A stretch of DNA of 28,226 nucleotides from Priapulus caudatus (Eukaryota > Priapulida > Priapulimorpha > Priapulimorphida > Priapulidae), in NCBI RefSeq assembly GCF_000485595.1, contig NW_014577720.1:21983-50208 (forward strand). Reading direction: 5' to 3'. This document shows, piece by piece, positions 20,101-28,226 of this stretch. How positions within the stretch are numbered: position 1 is the first letter of the stretch; the number at the start of each line of letters is the position of its first letter. The notes below the pieces were generated by a model. That model ran no database searches. It worked only from the letters and a program-made list of their open reading frames with translations, and was not told the origin of the DNA. A program made the position numbers and the translations under genes.

Positions 20101-22834
20101 GTGTTTTCACTTTTGGGTCTATTGTTGTGTAGATGTCATGCAGACTGCTCAGGTCATTCAGCGACATAGCCAAGCCGTACACCTGCTGGCTCTTACTGTT
20201 CCACATGATTTTTCCGATTACTTTAACTTCGTCAAAAATTAACACGCCTTCCTGCTGAGGAATCCTTAGTTTTGCTGCGCTGCCGGTGAGAGCTGAAGTC
20301 AGTTCTTCTTTTATTGTGTTGTACCGGCTAGCTTCTTGCTTGATGTGGCTCTCCCATGCTTCAGCTCCAGGTGCAAATAACTTTGCGCCTGTAAAGTCCT
20401 TCAGCGACCTTTCACTAGGGAGCTGCATTATGCCTAGCTCTTTGAGGGCATTATATGCTGAAGGACAGCCAACGTAGACCGCAAGAGCTGAAAACAATTT
20501 AAACTGTTAAAAAAGTTTTAGCACTTATTGTCCAGGGGGGGTCAATTACTGGGGGGGTCACAGTAATATCCCTAGCTCCTTTCCCACATATTCTTTGTTA
20601 ACATTCACCTATACTTACAAACCCCACTGATTCCATTCTCAAATAATGTGAAAGGTAAAAATTAAGTTAGGTCTGAACCTTGGCGCTAACGGTTGTCCAA
20701 TTGGCAGGGACAAGTGAAAGTCTATGTCAGTCAAGTTATTCTCTCGGCTAGTTGCTCTATCCGACAACTAAAATATTTCTAGTTGTGTTATATTCTTTTC
20801 ACATCTTTTGAGCCAGGGCGCTGTCGCACGACATTCTCGCATTATATTTCCGAAGGTCGCGGAATAAACGCTGACGGTAAAACCCGTGTTACCCACGTCT
20901 GTGGCTGCGTACGTGTCGGCTGAATTGAATTGGGGGGGGGGCACGCAATTTTCAGTCTTGTGGGGCATGTTATTGAATATGTAGGGGTGGGCACGCACTG
21001 CTGGTATCACAGAAAGAGCTATAGCAAAACTCTTTCCGTAGATTGTGGAAAAGCTGCAACCGAATGACACACGAGTGTTCCATCACGCAAAAATAAACGT
21101 TGTGTGAATCTCACTAAGATTTGCTATGTATATACTGTAAATCGATATGCACTGAGCCAAAAATGTCGTGCACAGAGCCAAAACACCTATAGATTGAAAG
21201 TGAATTTTGGACAAGTAAAATCTAATTTCGGACAAGTAAAATCTAATTTTGGACAAGTAAAAATTGCTCCTTGTTGCCCGGCAGGACAACTAGATCTAAA
21301 AATAAGCGCCGAGGTCTGGCACTCAATTATGATCATTGAAAGTGAGGCACTGTCATTGTTTTAAGTGTTGGTTCATATAAAAACTCACCCATGCGATAGG
21401 TTGTAGCACTCCACGTGTTAGTCTTCTTGCCAGTAACTAAAATATTATAAAATATAAAAGTAAAAAATCCATGTGTATAGTTGAATGCCATTGCTTAAAA
21501 TGACAAGAGCTGAAACCGAAAAATACTTTTAAGTTCAACTGAGTGATGTGTTTGAAACCACAGCATACCGTGCCATTATAAACTGATAATAAAACACTCT
21601 TGAAACAGTTAGTTTATTGTCAAATGGCAATATTACATAGTTTTTAGTAAATAAAAGTGCAGATATGTATGTCAAAGTTATGCTTACTGTTTTTTGCTTG
21701 ATGTACAAGAAATTCTTTTCGGTTCGGAGTCAGCTGTCCATGTCTCTGCGCAGAGAGTCCGCAACAAGCTTTCCTGCACTAAGTTCAGCTTCCTGGTATA
21801 GTTTATCCAGTTCATTGCGATGCCGATAATGTCGATGATTCGATTGCGATAATGTCGACCGCCTTGCTGATTTCACCATTTTGGTTGTCATTCAACTGTA
21901 GTCTCATTACCGTTAAACGTTTCTGAATTTTCTTCATATTCTTTTCCAAAGTGTTGGTTCTGGTCTTGCCTCTTGCACTTCTAATTCGTCTACTTTGTGG
22001 ACTGAGGTAACACTTTGGATATTTTGAACGTGGATGCTGCCTGGAACGCTTTAGCACCTCACCACCTTCTTCAGTCTTACGGCGAACTCGCTTCAGCGTA
22101 CGAAGCGTTGCTTTGCATTGACTGCAAAAACCATGTCCCCCACGCTCTTGTCTCTTGGCATTTGAAGCAGGGAGGTATATTTTCTTACACCGCTTACTCA
22201 TATAACGTGTCATGCTGGACGGCGGCTGCAGCTGTTTAGTGTCATAGCCGATTTTCAAACTACTATACGTTTCCGTCGGTATTCCCCAGCATGATACATA
22301 CGGAAGGCATAGAAGCTCTGCATTTTCTAGCAGCCGATCTTTATTTAGAGTTCCAGACACAAAAACTTCCTCCGACTTGCACTTGTTATCAAAAATGTAC
22401 ACATCACACAGACCACTGGCACAAGTGTTGATAATGATTTTTCTTGAATAGGAAGGTAACCCTCCTTCTGAAACAATGTCAGCTAGTTCTGGTGTCACTT
22501 CTATGCATACATTTCCTGTGGTGTCAGTCAAGGTTTGGACTCGTACAGGCTTGAACGCCAAAGCCGCTTCTACTAACCGAACCATGTCTGCAGCCGGTGG
22601 TAAGGCTGTGTATTGCACTTCATCTTCAACTTTTTGCCGTTTAGCTGCCAACCGAGGCGATTTTCAGACAACAACATCATGAGTCTTTGTTCGTTTAATC
22701 GGGGTAAGTCTGGGCATTTCTTTTTTGCTGGCAGTGCTAGTACTTGCTACAGGAAAGAGTTTCTTTCTAGGTCCAGCACTCTGGCGAGGTAGTCCAAGTT
22801 TTGGAATAGCTCGTGATACTGAATGTTCTGCCAT
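17112..22834 (-). CDS. P-element-type transposase, seven exons, without THAP domain
   Basis: Exons run 22834-21688, 21436-21389, 20487-19754, 19307-19071, 18500-18272, 17723-17650 and 17423-17112. All introns are GT-AG and all phases (1, 1, 0, 0, 1, 0) agree, giving about 926 residues. Exon 1 has a basic N terminus, a CSQCK pair and a predicted coiled coil (TLEKNMKKIQKRL). Then come the family's SPSAY-like CPSAY and LPSERSLKDF. Likely catalytic acids of the RNase H-like fold are the D in LIFDEVK (about residue 484), the D in VCDGAS (about 587) and the E in SAVETLF (about 862). Between them, CPSHQ/LKNMINALW and WTKLNVRPAKVM fit the insertion (GTP-binding in P element) region. The family cuts and joins DNA at element ends. 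Odd points: no N-terminal THAP zinc domain, an in-frame TGA at 22664-22666, and two compensating indels near 21820 and 21737. It may be a decaying transposase, a domesticated gene or a true copy with sequencing faults. Confidence 0.85.
18108..18136. repeat. Short perfect hairpin in a transposase intron
   Basis: tttacaacgag and ctcgttgtaaa form an 11-bp perfect inverted repeat around gtgaaaa. It is in the intron between exons 5 and 6; its significance is unknown. Confidence 0.65.
18608..19008. mobile_element. pogo/Tc1-mariner-like MITE inside a transposase intron
   Basis: The 401-base element starts CAGTATAACCTTGCAATACC and ends TATAACAAGGTTTTACTG, flanked on both sides by TA (18606-18607 and 19009-19010). 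CAGT...ACTG termini with a TA target duplication are typical of the Tc1/mariner-pogo superfamily. The terminal inverted repeats are about 24 bases with several mismatches (cagtataaccttgcaatacc against cagtaaaaccttgttatact). It has no transposase ORF. It lies in the intron between transposase exons 4 and 5, so it inserted into this copy or its ancestor. Confidence 0.8.
19310..19750. other. Intron between transposase exons 3 and 4
   Basis: This AT-rich intron of about 446 bases lies between the donor CAG|gtttgt (19754/19753) and the acceptor ctag|TTG (19308/19307). I see no repeat or ORF in it. Confidence 0.7.
20488..21388. other. Long intron between transposase exons 2 and 3, with tandem repeats
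   Basis: This 901-base intron includes two G-runs (aggggggg, tgggggggtcac) near 20531-20562. A GC-richer block at about 20800-21070 has an unsupported ORF and ggggcatgttattgaatatgtaggggtgggcac, which resembles gggcattggt...cattgaatatataggggac near 27168-27208. A 21-bp tandem repeat (tttTGGACAAGTAAAATCTAA, nearly three units) lies at 21203-21264. Confidence 0.6.
21203..21264. repeat. 21-bp tandem repeat, about three units
   Basis: The unit ttttggacaagtaaaatctaa repeats nearly three times with one substitution (ttcgg for ttttgg). A multiple of three makes it open in one plus-strand frame, but it is intronic and I see no coding role. Confidence 0.85.
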
Positions 22835-23135
22835 TGCACTCACTTCACACGTTATACAGGAAAGTTGTAAATTGTAGTCGCAGTCGACGCAGATGAACAC
22901 AAACAAAACAGTTTATGGCAAAATGGCGATGTATTGTATGGCCTACCCAAAGTTCATTGCGCTATATCATGTATAGACTGCCACAATTCAATGCCAACTT
23001 CACGAGTGAAATCATCAAAATGAAGTCTCAACATATGTACACACAGCACAATGCACATGGTAAGAAGATCAACTTTACACACTTAACGAATATCTCACAT
23101 GCTCTGTGACAACCAGATAACAAATACGATCTCTA
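22835..23135. other. Intergenic gap between transposase and OB-fold gene
   Basis: Only about 300 bases separate the stop of the OB-fold gene (23136) and the transposase start (22834), both on the minus strand. I see no clear polyadenylation signal or promoter motif. The frame in front of the transposase ATG stays open to about 22906, so a slightly earlier start or a leader exon cannot be ruled out. Confidence 0.5.
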
Positions 23136-24672
23136 CTACTTGTACCTTATTTGAACGATTTCCCCGTTCCTTACAGTGAAGGTCACATGCAGGCTGTCCA
23201 GCCTTTCAATGACATAATCTTCCTCGCCCAGTTCACACAGCACTTGACTATTCATCTTGAACCTCGGTGATGTTCTCCCCATTGAAATTTCAACAGTGAC
23301 GGTCTCACTAGAATAAGGGAATTTTTTGTAAAACACCTACTGAAACAACATTTCACTCACACAGTGACGTTACTGCAAGCATTTCAACAATCTCCATATC
23401 AATGATTCGGTTGTAAAAACATATTGCGTCTGTGTGTTTAAAAGCACAATAACAACATCTACTATCACTAGATCAATTCTCTACATACCCGTCAATATCA
23501 ATGGCTGATACAACTCCTTGCTGCTCGATTTCTTCGTCCAATGCTGATGTCACCTGAGTAAAAAACAATTGTTCACGACACAACTACAAAACATGAAACA
23601 AGCACATTGATAATTTGACAGTCGCACTGATCTATGACAGATATATTTGTCAGTACACTATCCGTGAATTTTAAAACTAAACATCACTAGCCCATACCAG
23701 CACAAGTCATGAATAACACAAGGTCATCGAGGTGTCTTGTCCCAATACTTATAAATCCTACATGACTAAAAGCTCACCTCTATTTTTGTCGTTCTTGTCA
23801 AATTCGCTTCCTTACGGGAACCGAATTCCCCAATCTCCAAATCTTTGATGGTCACAACATCGCCTTCCTTCACATGAAGTTCTTTCGCTTGTTCTCCCCA
23901 CAGTTTGATGGGTAGTTTCCGTGGACTACCTACAGCACCTATGCTGAACTGAGCACGCTGTCTCTGCTCGTTGCTTGGTCCTGCAACCGCCTCTGTTACA
24001 ACAACCTGCAAAACACACAGACACACGACATGTAAATGCAAATGGCAATTGAAGAGAGACCAATACAGTAGCTCGCATAGTGGCATATTTTCTCAACGAA
24101 CTCTCTTTTCATAGCAAACACCTTGCACTCCTACATGCATGTACGATTGTCATGACATTTTCATACTTACATCACTAACAGTGCCTGATACACTCATTCG
24201 TCGTCGCTTCGGTGATCCGAGTGCTTCATCAATGGAAAGTTCAGGACCACTCTCAAAGTCCTGCACCATCTGTCTATCGATGGCGAACTTCCCACAAAAC
24301 ATGATCTAAGCATGAAAAAAACATTCATATACAATTCATATATACAATAGGACATAGACATTTATTTTCCATCGACACACAACTCACGCATGTCATTCTA
24401 TCAACATACGTGTACATCAATATGGTAGGTAATACATCTGTACATAGCGTAGACTGATCCGTTAATGTGAAACTGTCTTGTCTCACCCTTGGGCTCATGA
24501 CTTGTACAAACCGCCCAGCACTAAATCTGCTCAGAAACTTCTCACTGAAGACACTGAGATCAGTTCTCTGACTGTCTTCAGTGAGAAGCGGCACGTTCCA
24601 AAATGCCACATTCTTGCCTCGCCTGGGTTCTGGACTGTCGAGCACATAAAACTTCACTTTCAGTAGACTCAT
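23136..24672 (-). CDS. RPA-like OB-fold protein, five exons, 261 residues
   Basis: Exons run 24672-24487, 24305-24171, 24005-23778, 23553-23489 and 23307-23136. Donors and acceptors are canonical (AGG|gtgaga, GAT|gtaagt, GAG|gtgagc, ACGG|gtatgt) and the frame is open throughout, with phases 0, 0, 0, 2. The first part (KFYVLDSPEPRRGK ... AFWNVPLLTED ... SEKFLSRF) and the middle (IKLWGEQAKELHVKEGDVV, then NLTRTTKIE) resemble two OB-fold domains of the replication protein A kind, which bind single-stranded DNA. SPKRRR at about residues 94-98 may be a nuclear signal, placed between the two. The ATG at 24672 starts right at the first fold; in-frame ATGs farther up (to 24795) would add up to 41 residues. 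The assignment rests on pattern, not a search. It lies just upstream of the transposase on the same strand, so a role with it in DNA transactions is possible but unproven. Confidence 0.78.
24538..24588. repeat. Perfect 16-bp inverted repeat inside exon 1 of the OB-fold gene
   Basis: cttctcactgaagaca at 24538-24553 and tgtcttcagtgagaag at 24573-24588 are exact reverse complements, 19 bases apart. Both arms are coding (LLTEDSQ and SVFSEKF on the minus strand). The mRNA would carry a stable stem here. Confidence 0.85.
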
Positions 24673-25410
24673 CTTGATACAGACTTCCAAACAACTGCCG
24701 ATAGCATACACCCAGCTCCTCCTTTTATACGCGCTTGCCATTTCGGTCCCCGTGTTTCCTATGGGAAAGCAAACCTTCTCCAACCTCCACGACATTTCAC
24801 GCTAATACCTACACGGCCTCAGCTCGCCAATGCAAACCTGACTGCTTGTGATATTATGTAATGGAAAGCTAGGCTGTCAACGGCTGCCGGCGTTTCTATG
24901 ATTGCGATTTCACACTCACACGAATACCTACATGTTCTCAGCCCTAGTGACGCAGACCTGACGGTCTGCCTACCTGCTTATGTAATTGATACTAGCCGGG
25001 TCAACGCCCGATCGCTTGCGCACGCATCTAGCCAACGCGCCGCGCCACTCTCACTCATTATACGCCACAATTCAAAGATTCTTTATTTACCCTCTGCCCA
25101 CCCTGATTTTTTACGTTAGGTAGCTACGCAGATATTTTTTTTTCTCAAGTAAAGAGATGAACTAAGCTATTGGTACTTAATTAGGAAATGAGTGTATCTA
25201 TCTTGACTATATACATCTGCGATTCTGCGTACGCTTAAATATATGCCGCCACTAAATTTATAGTGAGAGATAAATGTGTGTAGGCATTGTATATATTTAA
25301 TGCACAGATATCGAAGGCACTTCATCCTGTCTAACCAAGTAGTGTATTTTATTTCTCTCTAACTATACATATATATACCTACTGTGTAACTATGTTTTGT
25401 ACACGGCTCG
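24673..25410. other. Upstream region of the OB-fold gene
   Basis: No gene is evident. It starts with an open extension of exon 1 (to 24795), then a diverged tandem repeat (24790-25009). A CpG-richer stretch follows around 24990-25060 (cccgatcgcttgcgcacgc, caacgcgccgcgcc) that may be a promoter for the minus-strand gene. After that it is AT-rich. Confidence 0.45.
24790..25009. repeat. Diverged tandem duplication of about 117 bp
   Basis: 24790-24890 and 24905-25009 align: aatacctacacggcctcagc..tgcaaacctgac against aatacctacatgttctcagc..cgcagacctgac, then gctt(g/a)tg..atgtaat and a shared ctgtcaacggctgccgg / gggtcaacgcccg end. Divergence is high, so the event is old. Confidence 0.6.
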
Positions 25411-25419
25411 CATGGCACC

Positions 25420-25570
25420 GACACACACAAACACGCACACACATTCCAACACACGCACACACGCACGCATGCACACACATACTATATACATTTGACACGC
25501 ACGCGCTCGCGCGCACGCACGCCGCACACGCACAGGACACACACATACACAAATACACGCGCGCGCGTGT
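25420..25570. repeat. CA/CG-rich microsatellite
   Basis: About 150 bases of interrupted (CA)n and (CGCA)n, from gacacacacaaacacgcac to acacgcgcgcgcg. Apparent ORFs on both strands (Cys/Val-rich or His/Thr-rich) come from the repeat. Confidence 0.9.
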
Positions 25571-26205
25571 CTATATCCGTATATAGCTACATACATCATT
25601 TCAAACATAAATAATACATAAATAGTTAATGATATCGAGCGTGATCCACAGTGATAGACTGCAAGCTAGGCCGACTCGTTCGCGACGCGCTACGACGAGT
25701 GAGAACATTGAAACCTCTTACTAATTCATTCTTCTCTAAAAATATCATTGTCGCCATACTCTTCATGTGTCTTTGTATTACTTATCGTATCGTATTTATA
25801 GTATCTATAATGTACTCATCGTAAAGATAATACAAGTTCTTTCATATTCATACATATTTCATATATATATTAATATTATATACATATTCATAGCATTTCC
25901 AGGGTCGTATTATGAATGTGTACGCACACAGGAGGCGAGTTTGAAGTTCCTCCCCCAGAAACTTTTGAAAATGTAGATCGCACGAGCTCGTATTTGACGC
26001 ACGTTTCAGTAAATGTACAGCCTTCATTCTGACTACGACAATTATCTTTTTTAGTAGAACTATTCTCGTCATGAGCAACAACATGTGACCTAAAGATCAC
26101 TATAACTAATCATGTCATTTCCGTTTTATTATCATTCAATTCATGTTTAACTAACGCACATAAACTGTCTTTCTCTCTCTTCCTCTCGCGTCTACGTGCG
26201 TGCAT
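25571..26205. other. AT-rich intergenic sequence
   Basis: This holds TA-rich stretches (25860-25885) and no supportable gene. ORFs on the minus strand at 25848-26100 have no domain and overlap each other. Confidence 0.55.
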
Positions 26206-26270
26206 CACTGATCTCTATAATATAATCGATTATTTGATATTGAAATTGATTATATTTATAGAGATCAGTG
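26206..26270. repeat. Foldback with 26-bp arms
   Basis: cactgatctctataatataatcgatt (26206-26231) is answered by aattgattatatttatagagatcagtg (26244-26270) with one mismatch and a one-base gap. Short gcgtgcat sequences flank it on both sides. It could be a tiny foldback element. Confidence 0.7.
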
Positions 26271-26490
26271 GCGTGCATGCGTTCGTGAGTGCGAGAGCGT
26301 CTGCGGGTGGCGAACGTGATTGCGCTAGAACTTTTTTAGCACAGCCCACTATCGCGCCCAACACTATAGTGTCACGCATCGGCGCACACCATCTAACCGT
26401 ACACTGCCTGACTCGATTTACTATAACGGCCGTGAGTCACTGTACTACTATAACGGCGGTGAGCGTCGTATAAATAGATGTCGAGTTTTA
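26271..26490. other. Sequence with a TATA-like motif before a MITE
   Basis: Two ctataacggc.gtgag stretches repeat near 26421 and 26450, followed by gtataaatag at 26468, which has the form of a TATA box on the plus strand. No gene follows, because the MITE lies directly downstream. I give the promoter reading little weight. Confidence 0.3.
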
Positions 26491-26494
26491 TTTA

Positions 26495-26970
26495 AGGCCG
26501 GACACACCAGGCGATTGCATCGGGCGATGCATCGGCCGATGGCATCGGCGATGGCAATCGCCGATGGCATCGCGCAGTCGTGGACACACCAGAGCGATGC
26601 CATCGGGCGATGCCATCGGGCGATGGCATCGCGCAGTCGTGGACACACCAGGCGATGCCATCGAGGCGATTGGCATCGGCGCATGGCCATCGCACGATTC
26701 TTGCCCGCGCGCAGCTGCGCATTGGCCTGATGGAACTCTGATTGGCTGATGAATTGTAAAATCGCCCGATGGCATCGCGGCAGTCGTGGACACACCAGGC
26801 GATGCCATCGGCGTGATGCCATCGGCCGATGCATCGGCCGATGGATCGGGCCGATAATATCAAAACGTTTTGATCTGTGCGATGGCGGCGATTGAGTGAC
26901 ACACCCAGGCGATTTTCACGCGATGCCATCGGCCGATGGCATCGGCATCTCTGCCTGGTGTGTCCGGCCC
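26495..26970. mobile_element. MITE made of palindromic CGATGCCATCG sub-repeats
   Basis: The element opens aggccggacacaccaggcgat and closes gcctggtgtgtccggccc, an inverted repeat of about 18 bases. It is flanked by ttta on both sides (26491-26494 and 26971-26974), or by TTA if one terminal base is counted in. A TTA duplication with GGCC ends suggests the PIF/Harbinger group; this is tentative. Inside, CGATGCCATCG and its reverse complement alternate many times, and a unit containing gcatcgcgcagtcgtggacacaccag occurs three times (near 26567, 26627, 26775). It is non-coding; ORFs here are by-products of the repeat. Confidence 0.8.
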
Positions 26971-26974
26971 TTTA

Positions 26975-27430
26975 GGTCGTTCGCACTTACCATTGTTGGC
27001 GCGTACCCGCCACACATGCTGTGAAACGCGCTGCTCCATCCTCCAGCGCCGTTCCACAGCGTATGCCACATGCGAACTGCATACGTCTTTGATATTTTCT
27101 TCCACGTGTGGAAGATTGAGCAGCGTCTGGCAGAGTGGCCTGTGTAAAGTTGATGTACAGGGGGGTGGGGCATTGGTTAAGTTACGTTTCATTGAATATA
27201 TAGGGGACACCACCGCTGAGATGCAGCCTGAAGGCGAGAGTAAAACTCTCTTAGAATTGTTGAAAAGCTGCAAAAGGGTTGTAGCCTGCTTTGCACTCAA
27301 TTACATAATTTAACCCATACATCAGGCGCCGTTTTGTGCAGCCGCGCGACTATTATACTGGCAGCTAATATAATGGTATAGTTCTAAAAATATTGTTAGT
27401 CCAACAGAGGGGGTTTGCTAGCCCCATCCA
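26975..27430. other. Non-coding sequence with one arm of an inverted repeat
   Basis: No gene. The arm at 27088-27129 pairs with 27612-27653. Near 27163-27208 is ggggggtggggcattggttaag...ttgaatatataggggac, related to sequence in the transposase intron at about 20960-20995. Confidence 0.5.
27088..27129 (+). repeat. Inverted-repeat arm 1 (42 bp)
   Basis: tttgatattttcttccacgtg... is the reverse complement of 27612-27653 with a single mismatch over 42 bases. Weaker similarity runs on to about 27059-27152 on this side and 27590-27690 on the other. The center carries the CA/GA microsatellite. This may be a foldback element or two opposed copies of one repeat. Confidence 0.85.
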
Positions 27431-27436
27431 CCACTA

Positions 27437-27466
27437 CACACGCGCGCGCACGCACGCACGCACGCA

Positions 27467-27521
<55 letters not shown>
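27437..27521. repeat. Compound microsatellite (CGCA)n-(CA)n-(GA)n
   Basis: Runs of cgcg, cgca, caca and gaga follow one another without interruption over about 85 bases. Confidence 0.95.
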
Positions 27522-27611
27522 CAACGTAAAAACAACGTCAAAATGTCTACGTTAAAACACGTTCAAGTGTAGCTGTGTAGAGACGGTGTGGAACTTTACA
27601 CAACCACTCCG

Positions 27612-27653
27612 CAGACGCTGTTCAATCTTCCACACGTGGAAGAAAATATCAAA
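27612..27653 (-). repeat. Inverted-repeat arm 2 (42 bp)
   Basis: This is the partner of 27088-27129. It includes the near-palindrome cttccacacgtggaag. Confidence 0.85.
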
Positions 27654-27689
27654 CACGTATGATATTTTCCACACGCCACAGATCGATGT

Positions 27690-27933
27690 ATTTTGCATGT
27701 TCACACGCTGTGCAACACGCTGCGCTATCGTCCACGTGTAGTGACGTGTATGTGGTTTCAAGGCGAGGGGGCCACGAGCAGTCCCCACCATTCTGACTTT
27801 AAATGCAAGTATCCTTTACCCTCATCCCCAATCAATCATCATATTCATCATAATAAAAAAAAAGATAGCTGTGAATCTATGACACAAATGTTCATTTAAT
27901 AAAATAAACCAAAATCGCATGGTGAAGATAGTG
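27690..27933. other. Intergenic sequence, nothing recognised
   Basis: Short ORFs only, none with a domain. It contains an A run (27855-27862) and no further structure that I can see. Confidence 0.5.
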
Positions 27934-28046
27934 CGCCAACTGCGTATCTGCATATCTGCGCCTAACAAATGTGTCACTACGCACAACTGAAGTTTATAAC
28001 CGTAGCAACAGACCCCAGATGAGCTCAGCCGCTCTGCGGCTCTTGT
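27934..28046 (-). repeat. Dispersed repeat, copy 3 of 3, inverted
   Basis: Read on the minus strand, this begins acaagagccgcagagcggctg and continues through gtgcgtagtgacaca and gttaggcgcagatatgcag. It matches 1315-1433 with a handful of substitutions. The surrounding sequence is unrelated, so the match edges approximate the ends of the repeat unit. Confidence 0.85.
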
Positions 28047-28226
28047 TATTTTTGTTTACTTAAATTTTTAATTAATATTCTAAAATCCATGTACTTTACA
28101 AAAAAAGCTTGCCATTTAAAAAAAAAAAAAAAACGATGCTGATCACAAATACAAATGACACCACAAAAGCTGCAGACATGTGCGTCTGTGGTAATAATGA
28201 TGACTACGAGATGAGAAAAATCTCTT
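28047..28226. other. Window end, nothing recognised
   Basis: AT-rich sequence with a 15-base A run near 28118-28133. No ORF or repeat. Confidence 0.5.

Noticed and set aside
20768-21070. 100-codon minus-strand ORF
   Set aside because: It lies in a transposase intron, has no recognisable motif and overlaps repeat-like sequence.
23136-24672. OB-fold gene as part of a Helitron
   Set aside because: No Rep/helicase gene and no Helitron ends are visible; the neighbour is a P-type transposase.
25390-25608. Cys/Val- and His/Thr-rich ORFs
   Set aside because: They are translations of a CA/CG microsatellite.
26448-26929. Several overlapping ORFs with HRPMASRRWHR-type repeats
   Set aside because: They come from the CGATGCCATCG repeats of the MITE and appear in several frames on both strands.

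Overview
The window is metazoan nuclear DNA, most likely from an invertebrate, possibly marine; I cannot name the species. The evidence is spliced genes with GT-AG introns, C2H2 zinc-finger arrays joined by TGEKPY linkers, a tRNA-derived repeat, several DNA transposons, long microsatellites and two short TTAGGG-type stretches.

Region 1 (1-13722) is a direct duplication. Copy A (1-5872, cut by the window edge) is repeated as copy B (about 7743-13722). Each copy carries two zinc-finger arrays on the minus strand: one of about 15 fingers (A 3423-4728, B 11197-12535) and one of about 8 (A 1-655, B 7681-8394). A repeat-rich spacer lies between the arrays and a tandem-repeat block upstream of the longer one. 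The copies differ mainly by scattered one-base indels, and each is intact at places where the other is broken. This looks more like unpolished long reads, or two haplotypes placed in tandem, than like gene decay. The unique spacer between copies holds a purine-rich 182-bp repeat and decayed fingers.

Region 2 (14347-24672) holds three spliced genes. A plus-strand gene of unknown function (14347-16642, three exons) converges on a P-element-type transposase on the minus strand (22834-17112, seven exons, about 926 residues). It has an RNase H-like core and the family's insertion region but no THAP domain at its N terminus. Close upstream on the same strand is a five-exon gene (24672-23136, 261 residues) for a protein that looks like an RPA-type, OB-fold single-strand DNA binder. 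Exon phases agree at every junction once a few indels are allowed. The transposase also has an in-frame TGA. The three genes could be the cargo of one large P-superfamily transposon or just neighbours; I found no convincing outer terminal repeats.

Region 3 (24673-28226) has no convincing gene. It holds CA and CA/GA microsatellites, a MITE built of palindromic sub-repeats, several foldbacks, and an inverted third copy of a repeat from region 1. A pogo/Tc1-like MITE lies in a transposase intron.
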